Origin: Deltaproteobacteria bacterium
Lineage (GTDB): Bacteria; Desulfobacterota; DSM-4660; Desulfatiglandales; B25-G16
Assembly: GCA_019308645.1 (NCBI GenBank)
Contig: JAFDHR010000131.1
Coordinates: 1-7,460, forward strand
Direction of reading: 5' to 3'
Length of the DNA stretch: 7,460 nucleotides
The position numbers and the translations under genes were made by a program. The notes beneath the pieces are model-generated. The model did not search any database. It saw only the letters and a program-made list of their open reading frames with translations, and had not been told where the DNA came from. This document shows, piece by piece, positions 1-5,791 of this stretch. The first letter of the stretch is position 1. Every line of letters starts with the position of its first letter.

Positions 1-11
1 AAGCGGGACCA

Positions 12-90
12 TGTCGTTTCAAAATTGGGTAATAGCAACTTGACCTTAGAGTTATATGCTCTGTCTATATTACCCAATTTTGAAACGACA
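12..90. repeat. Perfect 23-bp inverted repeat with 33-nt spacer
   Basis: Bases 12-34 (beginning TGTCGTTTCAAA) are the exact reverse complement of 68-90 (ending TTTGAAACGACA). The spacer, 35-67, contains a small AGAG/CTCT stem. The outer ends are TGT...ACA, as at many insertion-sequence termini, and the 79-bp unit could be a miniature element or two juxtaposed IS ends. No target-site duplication is obvious in the flanks. A paired operator for a dimeric regulator or a transcript hairpin is also possible; there is no T-run after the right arm, so it is not a standard terminator. Confidence 0.85.
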
Positions 91-289
91 ACTAAGCTTA
101 AGTTATAGTTAAGGCCTGCCCTGGCGCGAATTATCTGGTATATTATATGATAGTTGTATTATTTCTCAGACTCGTTTTAAATGCCAATGCATTGCTAGCC
201 AGGTCTGGGCCAGGGGCATAAGCAAAAAAAGATACCCATACCCTAAAGAAGCAGTAAATTTCCACAGGATTTTAAACAATTACGATGAA
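91..289. other. Non-coding upstream region, no gene seen
   Basis: This stretch, with the repeats on either side, makes about 350 bases without a convincing gene. It is AT-rich with a GC-richer patch near 115-126 and another at 198-220 that share the CCTGGC/GCCAGG motif and could pair weakly. A poor promoter candidate is TTGTAT at 154-159 with TTTAAA at 176-181 (16-nt spacing), which could serve the gene at 350. I see no RNA gene or terminator here. Confidence 0.4.
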
Positions 290-365
290 TAGGCTAAAAA
301 AAGGAGATTAAATGGATATTCTTGATATAGGCTAAAAAAAGGAGATTAAATGGATATTCTTGATA
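290..365 (+). repeat. Perfect 38-bp tandem duplication of a translation start region
   Basis: Bases 290-327 and 328-365 are identical. Each copy holds a purine-rich Shine-Dalgarno sequence (AAAAAAAGGAG), an ATG and the following codons for MDILD. Thirty-eight is not a multiple of three, so the upstream ATG (312) is out of frame with the downstream gene (ATG 350). Exact identity suggests a recent slippage or duplication event. Confidence 0.95.
312..335 (+). CDS. Seven-codon upstream ORF made by the start-site duplication
   Basis: The upstream copy of the duplicated start region gives a short reading frame, MDILDIG followed by TAA at 333-335. It has the same ribosome binding site (AAGGAG at 301-305 and upstream) as the real gene. 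Its stop lies 14 nt before the ATG at 350, inside the region a ribosome binding the second site would cover. Ribosomes starting at 312 would therefore end right at the second Shine-Dalgarno sequence and might compete with, or reinitiate on, the downstream gene. Translation is inferred; it may simply be a by-product of the duplication. Confidence 0.35.
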   Translation: MDILDIG

Positions 366-1027
366 AGGCACTTAAAGAAGGTAGGGAGACACTTTCGGAG
401 TATGAATCCAAGATTGTTCTGGCTTCTTACCACATTCCGGTTACACGTGAAATAATTATTCAAAAGAGTGATGATATTATTTCTGCAGCCCATGAAATCG
501 GTTATCCTGTCGTGATAAAAGGATGTTCTCCAGAGATAACTCATAAAACAGAAAAAGGGCTTATCCAAACAGATATCAGAGATGACAGGGAAGCACTGGA
601 TGCATTTAATAATATCATGGCTGGCATGAATGGCGGCCACGGTTCCATCCTTATCCAGGAGATGATCAAAGGCAAGAGGGAATTAGTGATAGGCCTAATC
701 AGAGATCCCCAGTTTGGGCCATGTGTCATGTTTGGTCTTGGGGGTATATTTACAGAGATCTTAAAGGATGTGTCTTTTCGCCTTGCACCTTTGGAGAAAA
801 GGGATACCCTTGAGATGATGGATGAAATCAAGGCCCACAAGATACTTGATGCAGTCAGGGGAATGGATGCTGTTGACAGAGACATCCTATCAGAAATATT
901 AATCAATGTCGGAAGGATCGGTGTCGAAAACGATACGATAAAGGAAATAGATATTAACCCTGTTATCATATCTGGCAACCGCCCTGTAGCTGTAGATGCA
1001 CTTATTGTCTTACAACCAAGTGGATAG
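350..1027 (+). CDS. ADP-forming acyl-CoA synthetase beta subunit (ATP-grasp)
   Basis: A 225-residue ATP-grasp protein matching the beta subunit of NDP-forming acetate/acyl-CoA ligases (ACD family), which make ATP from acyl-CoA, ADP and phosphate in the cytoplasm or run in reverse. Family marks are the substrate/nucleotide stretch PVVIKGCSPEITHKTEKG (residues 53-70), LIQEMIKGKRELVIG (101-115), the glycine-rich segment FGLGGIFTEILKD (128-140) and the terminal EIDINPV (199-205), a metal-binding motif in ATP-grasp enzymes. The length fits a free-standing beta subunit (about 230 residues); the matching alpha subunit (CoA-binding, ligase-CoA and phosphohistidine domains) is not in this window. The start at 350 has a strong AAGGAG nine bases upstream, in the second copy of a 38-bp duplication. 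The hydrolase at 1096 follows after 68 nt and may be cotranscribed. The acyl substrate cannot be told from sequence. Confidence 0.88.
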   Translation: MDILDKALKEGRETLSEYESKIVLASYHIPVTREIIIQKSDDIISAAHEIGYPVVIKGCSPEITHKTEKGLIQTDIRDDREALDAFNNIMAGMNGGHGSILIQEMIKGKRELVIGLIRDPQFGPCVMFGLGGIFTEILKDVSFRLAPLEKRDTLEMMDEIKAHKILDAVRGMDAVDRDILSEILINVGRIGVENDTIKEIDINPVIISGNRPVAVDALIVLQPSG

Positions 1028-1095
1028 AACGCGTATCTCTGGATTTTGATAACCGTTATTTTAAGAAACGTTATTGATTAAAGGAGTGCACTGAT

Positions 1096-1797
1096 ATGAC
1101 AGACACAAAAATTAGATGGCTTGGACATGCCGGTTTTCAGATTACATCTGAAAAAGGCAAAATACTCATTATCGATCCATGGTTGACAGATAATCCGCTG
1201 GCTACCATCCAGGCCAAAGATATTGCAAAAGCCGACTTCGTTCTTGTAACCCATGATCACTTTGACCATATTGCAGATGCAGCCGGAATCGTAAAGGCGA
1301 CTGGTGCTACCCTGGTGGGTATGCCTGAGACCGTCGGCAGGTTGAAAGAGGAGGCAGCAATTCCTGACTCCCAGATAGTCTTTGGTACGGGTATGAACAT
1401 CGGCGGCACAGTTACCTCAGATGGTATTTCAATAACCATGACCCAAGCATTTCATTCCTCCCAGACAGCAAGTCCTGCTGGTTATATCATAAAGCTGGAA
1501 AATGGCTTTACTTGTTACCATGCAGGAGATACCGGCATATTTTCATCGATGAAAATCCTTGGTGAGATCTTCCATGTTAATCTTGCTATGCTACCCATCG
1601 GAGGCGTATTTACCATGGATCCAAAACAGGCCACTCGTGCAGCAAAGCTTCTCGAAGTAGATATGGTTATCCCTATGCATTATAAAACCTTTCCGATCCT
1701 GGAGCAGGATGCCTCATCCTTTGTTGAAATCATGGAGAAAGAGGTACCCAACATTGAGGTAATAGTTCTGGATCAAGGCGAAGAACGTGTATTTTAG
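1096..1797 (+). CDS. Metal-dependent hydrolase, metallo-beta-lactamase fold (UPF0173/UlaG-like)
   Basis: A 233-residue cytoplasmic protein of the metallo-beta-lactamase superfamily, close to the UPF0173 group of UlaG-like metal-dependent hydrolases, whose members are about 225-230 residues long. The N-terminal WLGHAGF (residues 8-14) is typical of the group. The metal site is visible as THDHFDH (52-58; ligands H53, H55, D57, H58), with further likely ligands D145 in HAGDTG and H195 in IPMHYKTFP; H120 in AFHSS is also conserved. No signal peptide or membrane segment is seen. The ATG follows AAGGAG at 1081-1086. The physiological substrate of this group is mostly unknown; lactonase or phosphodiesterase-type activity is possible, but the sequence does not decide it. 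It lies 68 nt after the acyl-CoA synthetase subunit and no clear terminator follows it. Confidence 0.88.
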   Translation: MTDTKIRWLGHAGFQITSEKGKILIIDPWLTDNPLATIQAKDIAKADFVLVTHDHFDHIADAAGIVKATGATLVGMPETVGRLKEEAAIPDSQIVFGTGMNIGGTVTSDGISITMTQAFHSSQTASPAGYIIKLENGFTCYHAGDTGIFSSMKILGEIFHVNLAMLPIGGVFTMDPKQATRAAKLLEVDMVIPMHYKTFPILEQDASSFVEIMEKEVPNIEVIVLDQGEERVF

Positions 1798-1871
1798 GAT
1801 CACAATATTCGGTCTGTTTTGATTAGTACCTCTTTCTATCTGTCAGAAAAACTGTGAAAAATGAATAAATC

Positions 1872-1900
1872 TTGACAAAATGCTTTTATTTACATATAAA
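1872..1900 (+). promoter_or_regulatory. Sigma-70 promoter of the cimA-leuA leader
   Basis: A perfect -35 hexamer TTGACA (1872-1877) is followed after exactly 17 nt by TATAAA (1895-1900), five of six matches to the -10 consensus. Transcription would start near 1907. This gives a leader of about 225 nt before the cimA start codon, containing the peptide frame and the attenuator described below. Confidence 0.8.
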
Positions 1901-1936
1901 AAATATTAGGTAACATTACTAAATATCTGTTAAAAA

Positions 1937-2059
1937 ATGATTTTAGGAGTTCAAAACATTATAGGCATTATCGGGGTGGCAACAGGGATAATTATAATTT
2001 CCCTGTTGCTTATCCTCCCGCTAGGTAACTTAAAGCTACCGGGCCTGATAATGACATGA
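1937..2059 (+). CDS. Ile/Leu-rich leader peptide of the cimA-leuA attenuator
   Basis: A 40-codon frame ending in TGA at 2057-2059. Of its residues 11 are Ile, 9 Leu and 2 Val. These include four consecutive Ile codons (ATA ATT ATA ATT, 1988-1999) and the run CTG TTG CTT ATC CTC CCG CTA (2003-2023) with five Leu codons and one Ile. Such control codons are the hallmark of leader peptides for branched-chain amino acid operons, and the next genes are cimA and leuA. The ATG at 1937 has no good Shine-Dalgarno sequence. An AGGAG lies at 1945-1949 and would place an in-frame ATT codon (1958) eight bases downstream, so a 33-codon peptide with a rare ATT start is possible; in-frame GTG 1976 is a third option. 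A small hydrophobic membrane protein is the main alternative, but the RNA folds that follow favour a regulatory leader. Confidence 0.72.
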   Translation: MILGVQNIIGIIGVATGIIIISLLLILPLGNLKLPGLIMT

Positions 2060-2112
2060 TGTTTTAAAATTTACAAAACCCGCTATCAGGCCCGCCTGAT
2101 AGCGGGTTTTTT
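1979..2112 (+). promoter_or_regulatory. Ribosome-mediated transcription attenuator (branched-chain amino acids)
   Basis: The leader RNA has the four-segment layout of classical amino-acid attenuators. Segment 1 (2011-2024) can pair with segment 2 (2036-2050): TATC/GATA, CCCG/CGGG and TAG/CTA separated by small internal loops. Segment 2 can instead form 11 uninterrupted Watson-Crick pairs (2040-2050 with 2084-2094) with segment 3, and segment 3 is otherwise part of the terminator stem at 2075-2110. Leu and Ile control codons lie in and just before segment 1, and the leader stop codon (2057-2059) is placed so that a terminating ribosome covers segment 2. Stalling from lack of charged Leu- or Ile-tRNA would favour the 2:3 antiterminator; smooth translation, or none, would favour termination. 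A further 10-bp hairpin (1979-1988 with 2000-2009) lies within the peptide frame and may act as an early pause site. The mechanism is inferred from sequence only. Confidence 0.78.
2075..2112 (+). terminator. Rho-independent terminator of the attenuator
   Basis: A perfect 16-bp stem (2075-2090 with 2095-2110) closes a CCCG tetraloop, and the 3' arm runs into six T residues (2107-2112). It ends 20 nt before the cimA ATG, downstream of its own promoter, so it controls read-through into cimA rather than ending the upstream gene pair. The bases 2084-2094 are shared with the antiterminator. Confidence 0.93.
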
Positions 2113-2132
2113 GTTTGAAAAGGAGCACGATA

Positions 2133-3722
2133 ATGGAAAAGCAGGTTCTAATCTATGATACCACGCTCAGAGATGGCACCCAGGGAGAACAAATCAGTTT
2201 CTCTGCTGAGGAAAAACTACGTATTGCCCAAAAATTAGCTGACCTTGGTATTCAGTATATAGAAGGTGGCTGGCCTGGTTCAAATCCGAAGGATATACGC
2301 TTTTTTCAGATGGCAAAGAATACAAGTCTCAAAAAAACCCGTTTGACTGCCTTTGGTAGCACCAGAAAAGCAAATATACTGCCAGAAAAAGATCCTAATT
2401 TGAAGGCATTACTGCAAGCTGAAACCCAGACAATTACCATATTTGGGAAGGTCTGGGATCTCCATGTAACCGAGATATTAGGTGTTCCATTAGAGGAAAA
2501 TTTAGACATGATCTTTGACTCGATCACGTATCTCAAATCAAAAGGCAAAGAGGTTATCTTTGATGCTGAGCATTTTTTTGACGGCTACAAAGCTAATCCC
2601 CAGTATGTCTTGAAAACCATTCAGGCAGCAATCTCTGCTGGAGCAGATATTATTGTACCCTGTGATACCAATGGGGGCACCATGGTAGAGGATTTAAAAG
2701 AAATAATGATATTAGTTAGAGAATCGTTCCCAGACGCCTCTTTTGGTATCCATGCACACAATGACTGTGGATTGGCTGTAGCCAACTCCATCGCTGCTGT
2801 TGAAGCAGGCGCTAAAATGGTTCATGGCACTATAAATGGTTATGGAGAGCGCTGTGGAAATGCGGACCTCATTTCGGTCATACCCAATCTACAATTAAAA
2901 ATAGGCAAAAGATGTATCAATGATTCCAAAATAAAACAACTGACCGAGATTTCAAGATATGTCAGCGATATAGCAAATATACCGCCATTAAATGAAAGGC
3001 CCTTTGTTGGGCAAAGCGCCTTTGCCCATAAAGGCGGAGTACACGCGAGTGCAATTTTGAAAAAGCCCCTGGCCTATGAACATATCGAACCCGATGTAGT
3101 CGGAAATAAACGCCGGGTGCTTGTTTCAGATCTATCAGGTAAAAGCAATATAGAATACAAGGCTAATGAGATGGGTCTTACCTTAGGGGGAAATGGATAT
3201 GACAGCAAAAGGATTGTGAAGGAGATTAAACAAATGGAGGATCAAGGGTATCAATTCGATGCCGCTGAAGGCTCACTTGAGCTCCTGATAAAAAAGTCTA
3301 CGGGTCAATTTAAAGAGCCTTTTTCCCTGCACTCTCTAAGGGTGATCAATGAGAAAAACAAAGATGGTCAGTCAATATCACAGGCGACTATCAAGATATC
3401 GGTTGATGGGGAGGAAGAAATCAATGCTGCCGAAGGCAATGGTCCTGTGAATGCTATCGATAACGCCCTTCGTAAGGCATTGAGCAAATTCTATCCAAAA
3501 ATACAAGAGATGAGGCTGGTTGATTTTAAAGTAAGAGTGCTGGAAGGGAGCGCCGGAACAGCGGCAAAGGTGAGGGTTCTCATTGAATCAAGGGATGGCA
3601 AAGCTATTTGGAATACCGTAGGTGTTTCAGAAAATATTATTGAGGCCAGTTGGCAGGCCCTGGTTGACAGCATATATTTCAAATTATGCAAGGATCAGGC
3701 CGAGGAAACTCAGCTCAATTAA
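2133..3722 (+). CDS. cimA: (R)-citramalate synthase
   Basis: A 529-residue enzyme of the 2-isopropylmalate/homocitrate synthase family, closest to the citramalate synthase type (TIGR00977-like, about 525 residues). It condenses pyruvate with acetyl-CoA to citramalate, the first step of the threonine-independent route to 2-oxobutyrate and isoleucine. The N-terminal TIM-barrel domain shows YDTTLRDGTQGE (8-19), the GGWPGSNPKD segment (45-54), the metal-binding HAHND (207-211) and NGYGERCGNAD (235-245). FAHKGGVHASA (297-307) belongs to the linker region, and residues about 395-520 form the LeuA-type allosteric dimer domain. The ATG at 2133 is chosen because AAAAGGAG (2118-2124) sits at proper spacing; the in-frame TTG at 2115 lies next to the terminator and upstream of that site. 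Expression is probably set by the attenuator. leuA follows after 147 nt. The LeuA/CimA distinction rests on N-terminal motifs and is fairly secure. Confidence 0.92.
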   Translation: MEKQVLIYDTTLRDGTQGEQISFSAEEKLRIAQKLADLGIQYIEGGWPGSNPKDIRFFQMAKNTSLKKTRLTAFGSTRKANILPEKDPNLKALLQAETQTITIFGKVWDLHVTEILGVPLEENLDMIFDSITYLKSKGKEVIFDAEHFFDGYKANPQYVLKTIQAAISAGADIIVPCDTNGGTMVEDLKEIMILVRESFPDASFGIHAHNDCGLAVANSIAAVEAGAKMVHGTINGYGERCGNADLISVIPNLQLKIGKRCINDSKIKQLTEISRYVSDIANIPPLNERPFVGQSAFAHKGGVHASAILKKPLAYEHIEPDVVGNKRRVLVSDLSGKSNIEYKANEMGLTLGGNGYDSKRIVKEIKQMEDQGYQFDAAEGSLELLIKKSTGQFKEPFSLHSLRVINEKNKDGQSISQATIKISVDGEEEINAAEGNGPVNAIDNALRKALSKFYPKIQEMRLVDFKVRVLEGSAGTAAKVRVLIESRDGKAIWNTVGVSENIIEASWQALVDSIYFKLCKDQAEETQLN

Positions 3723-3733
3723 AGGAAAAAACT

Positions 3734-3820
3734 ATGTTCCAAATCAATTACAAAGAGGTGAGAAAAGCCGCAGAGACTTTTGTAAAGAAGCCCCTGCGGC
3801 AGGCGCTTACGTATTTTTAG
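3734..3820 (+). CDS. Possible 28-residue small protein between cimA and leuA
   Basis: A short frame from ATG 3734 to TAG 3818-3820 begins MFQINYKEVRKAAETF and is basic and amphipathic (several Lys/Arg). A weak purine tract (AAAGGAAAAA, 3721-3730) lies just upstream, close behind the cimA stop codon, so translational coupling is possible. It is not enriched in Ile, Leu or Val and so does not look like a second attenuator peptide. A GCCGCAG/CTGCGGC hairpin (3767-3773 with 3794-3800) lies inside it. I do not recognise the sequence; it could be a real small protein, a fragment of an older gene or chance. Confidence 0.25.
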   Translation: MFQINYKEVRKAAETFVKKPLRQALTYF

Positions 3821-3869
3821 CAAACTTTAGATCACTTTAGTCACTTTTTTTACTGAAAGGAGCGTAGGA

Positions 3870-5384
3870 ATGGCAGGTAAAATTACTATTTTTGACACCA
3901 CCCTGAGAGACGGCGAGCAATCTCCCGGGTATAGCATGAATAGTGCGGAAAAAATGCACTTTGCCTCACAATTAGAAAGGCTAAAGGTGGACGTCCTTGA
4001 AGCCGGATTCCCTTCTTCTTCAGGGGGAGATTTCGAGTCAGTTCAAATGATTGCCAAAAAGGTGAGAAATGTTGAGGTTGCAGCACTTGCTCGAACCTCT
4101 AAGGAGGATATTGACGCTGCGTGGGGTGCGATAAAGGAGGCGGCACACCCCCGCCTCCACATCTTTATTGCCACCTCAGACATTCATCTCCAGCACAAAT
4201 TAAGATTAAATAGAGATCAGGTTGTTGCCAAGGCAGTTGAGGCTGTTAAATATGCCAAGCAATTCACAGACAATATCGAGTTTTCAGCGGAAGATGGCTC
4301 CCGTACTGACCGAGATTTCTTATGCAGGATATTCGAAGCAGCTATTTTAGCCGGAGCAACCACTGTTAACCTTCCTGACACAGTGGGATATGCAATACCA
4401 AGTGAGTTTGTAGACCTTATTGCCTACATAAAAGGTAATACACCAAACATTGGCAAGGTAATTTTAAGCGTTCATTGTCACAATGACTTGGGTTTGGCAA
4501 CAGCCAACACCCTGGCGAGTATCGGTGCAGGAGCACGGCAGGTAGAAGTTACAGTAAACGGCATCGGGGAGAGGGCAGGCAATACATCCCTTGAAGAGGT
4601 GGTTATGGCCCTTCATGCGCGAAGAAATTACCTTAATTGTTTCACTGAAATAAACACAAAAGAGATATATCCCTCAAGTCATTTACTGGTAATGATTACC
4701 GGCATCCCGGTACAGCCCAATAAGGCCATTGTGGGTGCAAATGCCTTCGCACATGAGGCGGGGATTCATCAAGATGGAGTCTTAAAAAATAAAACTACAT
4801 ATGAAATCATGGAGCCTGCTACGATCGGCCTAAAGGCTAATCGCCTGGTTATGGGGAAACATTCAGGGCGACATGCCTTTAAAGAACGCCTGCGAGGATT
4901 CGGTTACGATTTGTCTGATCGCGAAATTGATAATCTTTTTCAGAGGTTTAAAGAGCTCGCAGACAAGAGAAAGGAAATTGTGGATGAGGATTTAGAGGTC
5001 CTCATTGCTGAGGAAATCCTGAGGGTGCCAGATACCTATAAATTACAGTATCTCAACGTAATAAGCGGGACGGCAACGGTTCCCACAGCGACGGTACAAT
5101 TGGAGACGGGAAAAAGGGTACAGCAGGATGCAGGATTTGGCATAGGTCCCATTGATGCTACCTTTAATACTATCGCCAAGATGACAGGAACGCAATCCAA
5201 ACTACTTCACTTCTCTATTGACTCTCTTACTGGAGGAGCCGATGCCCAGGGAAATGTGATAGTTCGTTTAGAAGAAGATGGGATACAGACACTCGGTAAA
5301 GGGACCGATCCAGATATAATAGTCGCAAGTGCCAAGGCCTATATTAACGGCTTGAACAGATTGGAACACCTAAAACAAAAATAA
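3870..5384 (+). CDS. leuA: 2-isopropylmalate synthase
   Basis: A 504-residue LeuA (bacterial type, TIGR00973-like, usually about 500-515 residues) that condenses 2-oxoisovalerate with acetyl-CoA in the first committed step of leucine synthesis. The catalytic TIM barrel shows FDTTLRDGEQSPG (8-20), VLEAGFPSSS (42-51), VNLPDTVGY (166-174), the divalent-metal motif HCHND (202-206) and NGIGERAGNTS (230-240). FAHEAGIHQDG (293-303) and GKHSGRHAF (329-337) follow, and the C-terminal dimer domain (about 390-500) carries GFGIGPIDA and GGADAQG, typical of the leucine feedback-binding region. The ATG at 3870 follows GAAAGGAG (3855-3862). No promoter is evident in the 147-nt gap after cimA, so the two are probably one transcript under the upstream attenuator. 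leuB, leuC and leuD are not in the window. Confidence 0.95.
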   Translation: MAGKITIFDTTLRDGEQSPGYSMNSAEKMHFASQLERLKVDVLEAGFPSSSGGDFESVQMIAKKVRNVEVAALARTSKEDIDAAWGAIKEAAHPRLHIFIATSDIHLQHKLRLNRDQVVAKAVEAVKYAKQFTDNIEFSAEDGSRTDRDFLCRIFEAAILAGATTVNLPDTVGYAIPSEFVDLIAYIKGNTPNIGKVILSVHCHNDLGLATANTLASIGAGARQVEVTVNGIGERAGNTSLEEVVMALHARRNYLNCFTEINTKEIYPSSHLLVMITGIPVQPNKAIVGANAFAHEAGIHQDGVLKNKTTYEIMEPATIGLKANRLVMGKHSGRHAFKERLRGFGYDLSDREIDNLFQRFKELADKRKEIVDEDLEVLIAEEILRVPDTYKLQYLNVISGTATVPTATVQLETGKRVQQDAGFGIGPIDATFNTIAKMTGTQSKLLHFSIDSLTGGADAQGNVIVRLEEDGIQTLGKGTDPDIIVASAKAYINGLNRLEHLKQK

Positions 5385-5438
5385 TCCTTACAAAATCGTA
5401 ATGAAGGGCAGTGTCTGGTAATTCTGAACATTTTTTTC

Positions 5439-5469
5439 TTGACATTAAATAGAAGATCAAGAGAATAAG
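5439..5469 (+). promoter_or_regulatory. Probable promoter of the tRNA unit
   Basis: A perfect -35 hexamer TTGACA (5439-5444) lies after a T-rich tract. The best -10 match is AATAAG (5464-5469) at 19-nt spacing, four of six to consensus. The start point would fall within a few bases of the tRNA-Gln 5' end at 5480. The -10 assignment is weak. Confidence 0.5.
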
Positions 5470-5479
5470 GGCTTATAGT

Positions 5480-5553
5480 TGGGGGATCGTTTAGGGGTAA
5501 GACGGCAGGTTCTGGCCCTGCAAACCAAGGTTCGAATCCTTGTCCCCCAGCCA
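5480..5553 (+). tRNA. tRNA-Gln (anticodon CTG)
   Basis: A full cloverleaf with encoded CCA. The acceptor stem TGGGGGA pairs with TCCCCCA, and the discriminator is G. The D arm is GTTT/AGAC, the anticodon stem GCAGG/CCTGC encloses loop TTCTGGC with anticodon CTG, and the T arm carries GGTTCGAATCC. The U1-A72 acceptor pair and overall sequence are typical of bacterial glutamine tRNA. It reads codon CAG; the TTG isoacceptor is not in the window. It heads a two-tRNA unit with tRNA-Glu. Confidence 0.96.
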
Positions 5554-5566
5554 TTACATATAAAGC

Positions 5567-5639
5567 AGTAAGGAGTATTCAGTAAGCAGCGTGCCTGAAA
5601 ATCGAAGCGGTACTTACTGCCTACTGCATGCTCCTTACT
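5567..5639. repeat. Palindromic repeat between two tRNA genes
   Basis: Bases 5567-5589 and 5617-5639 are inverted copies over 23 nt with three mismatches, two of which would be G-U pairs in RNA. The arms are built from AGTAAGGAG and CAGTAAGCAG words. If the two tRNAs are cotranscribed, the spacer would fold into a long hairpin. CAGTA-type palindromes like this are, from memory, common dispersed repeats in some bacterial genomes. Confidence 0.8.
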
Positions 5640-5649
5640 TTATTTATGG

Positions 5650-5725
5650 GGTCCCATCGTCTAGCGGTCTAGGACGCCGGCCTCTCACGCCGGTAACACG
5701 GGTTCGAGTCCCGTTGGGACTACCA
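5650..5725 (+). tRNA. tRNA-Glu (anticodon CTC)
   Basis: A full cloverleaf with encoded CCA. The acceptor stem GGTCCCA pairs with TGGGACT (first pair G-U), and the discriminator is A. The D arm is GTCT/GGAC, the anticodon stem CCGGC/GCCGG holds loop CCTCACG-type sequence with anticodon CTC, and the T arm carries GGTTCGAGTCC. It reads GAG. The G1-U72 wobble at the acceptor end is unusual for glutamate tRNA, which normally starts with a G-C pair. Confidence 0.94.
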
Positions 5726-5733
5726 GGGAATAT

Positions 5734-5766
5734 AAAGGGATTAGCCAATAATGGTTAATCCCTTTT
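5734..5766 (+). terminator. Rho-independent terminator after the tRNA unit
   Basis: AAAGGGATTAGCC (5734-5746) pairs with GGTTAATCCCTTT (5753-5765) with one G-U pair, closing a six-base loop. The stem ends in TTTT and is followed by GCTTT. It starts nine bases after the CCA of tRNA-Glu, as expected for the end of a tRNA transcript. Confidence 0.85.
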
Positions 5767-5791
5767 GCTTTATAAAACAGTAACTGTTCAC

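Noticed and set aside
541..978. 145-codon minus-strand frame opposite the ATP-grasp gene
   Set aside because: The plus strand carries a clear conserved protein, and this frame has no family features.
1971..1990. T-box-like word GGGGTGGCAACAGGG in the cimA leader
   Set aside because: It recalls the T-box antiterminator motif, but only about 65 nt lie between the predicted transcript start and this site, too short for a Stem I with a specifier loop. The hairpin it forms has no T-run, and the peptide-based attenuator explains the region better.
2075..2112. Terminator as the end of the 350-1797 gene pair
   Set aside because: It lies downstream of a good new promoter and about 280 nt beyond the last stop codon of that pair, and it shares bases with an 11-bp antiterminator, so attenuation is the better reading.
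2115..2132. TTG at 2115 as the start of cimA
   Set aside because: It would put the Shine-Dalgarno sequence inside the gene; ATG 2133 is well placed after it and gives the family's usual N-terminus.
3622..3840. 72-codon + strand frame overlapping the cimA end
   Set aside because: It overlaps the conserved cimA C-terminus in another frame and has no recognisable content.
5339..5554. 71-codon minus-strand frame with GGQGFEPWFAG
   Set aside because: This is the well-known false protein read from the antisense of a tRNA gene, here tRNA-Gln.
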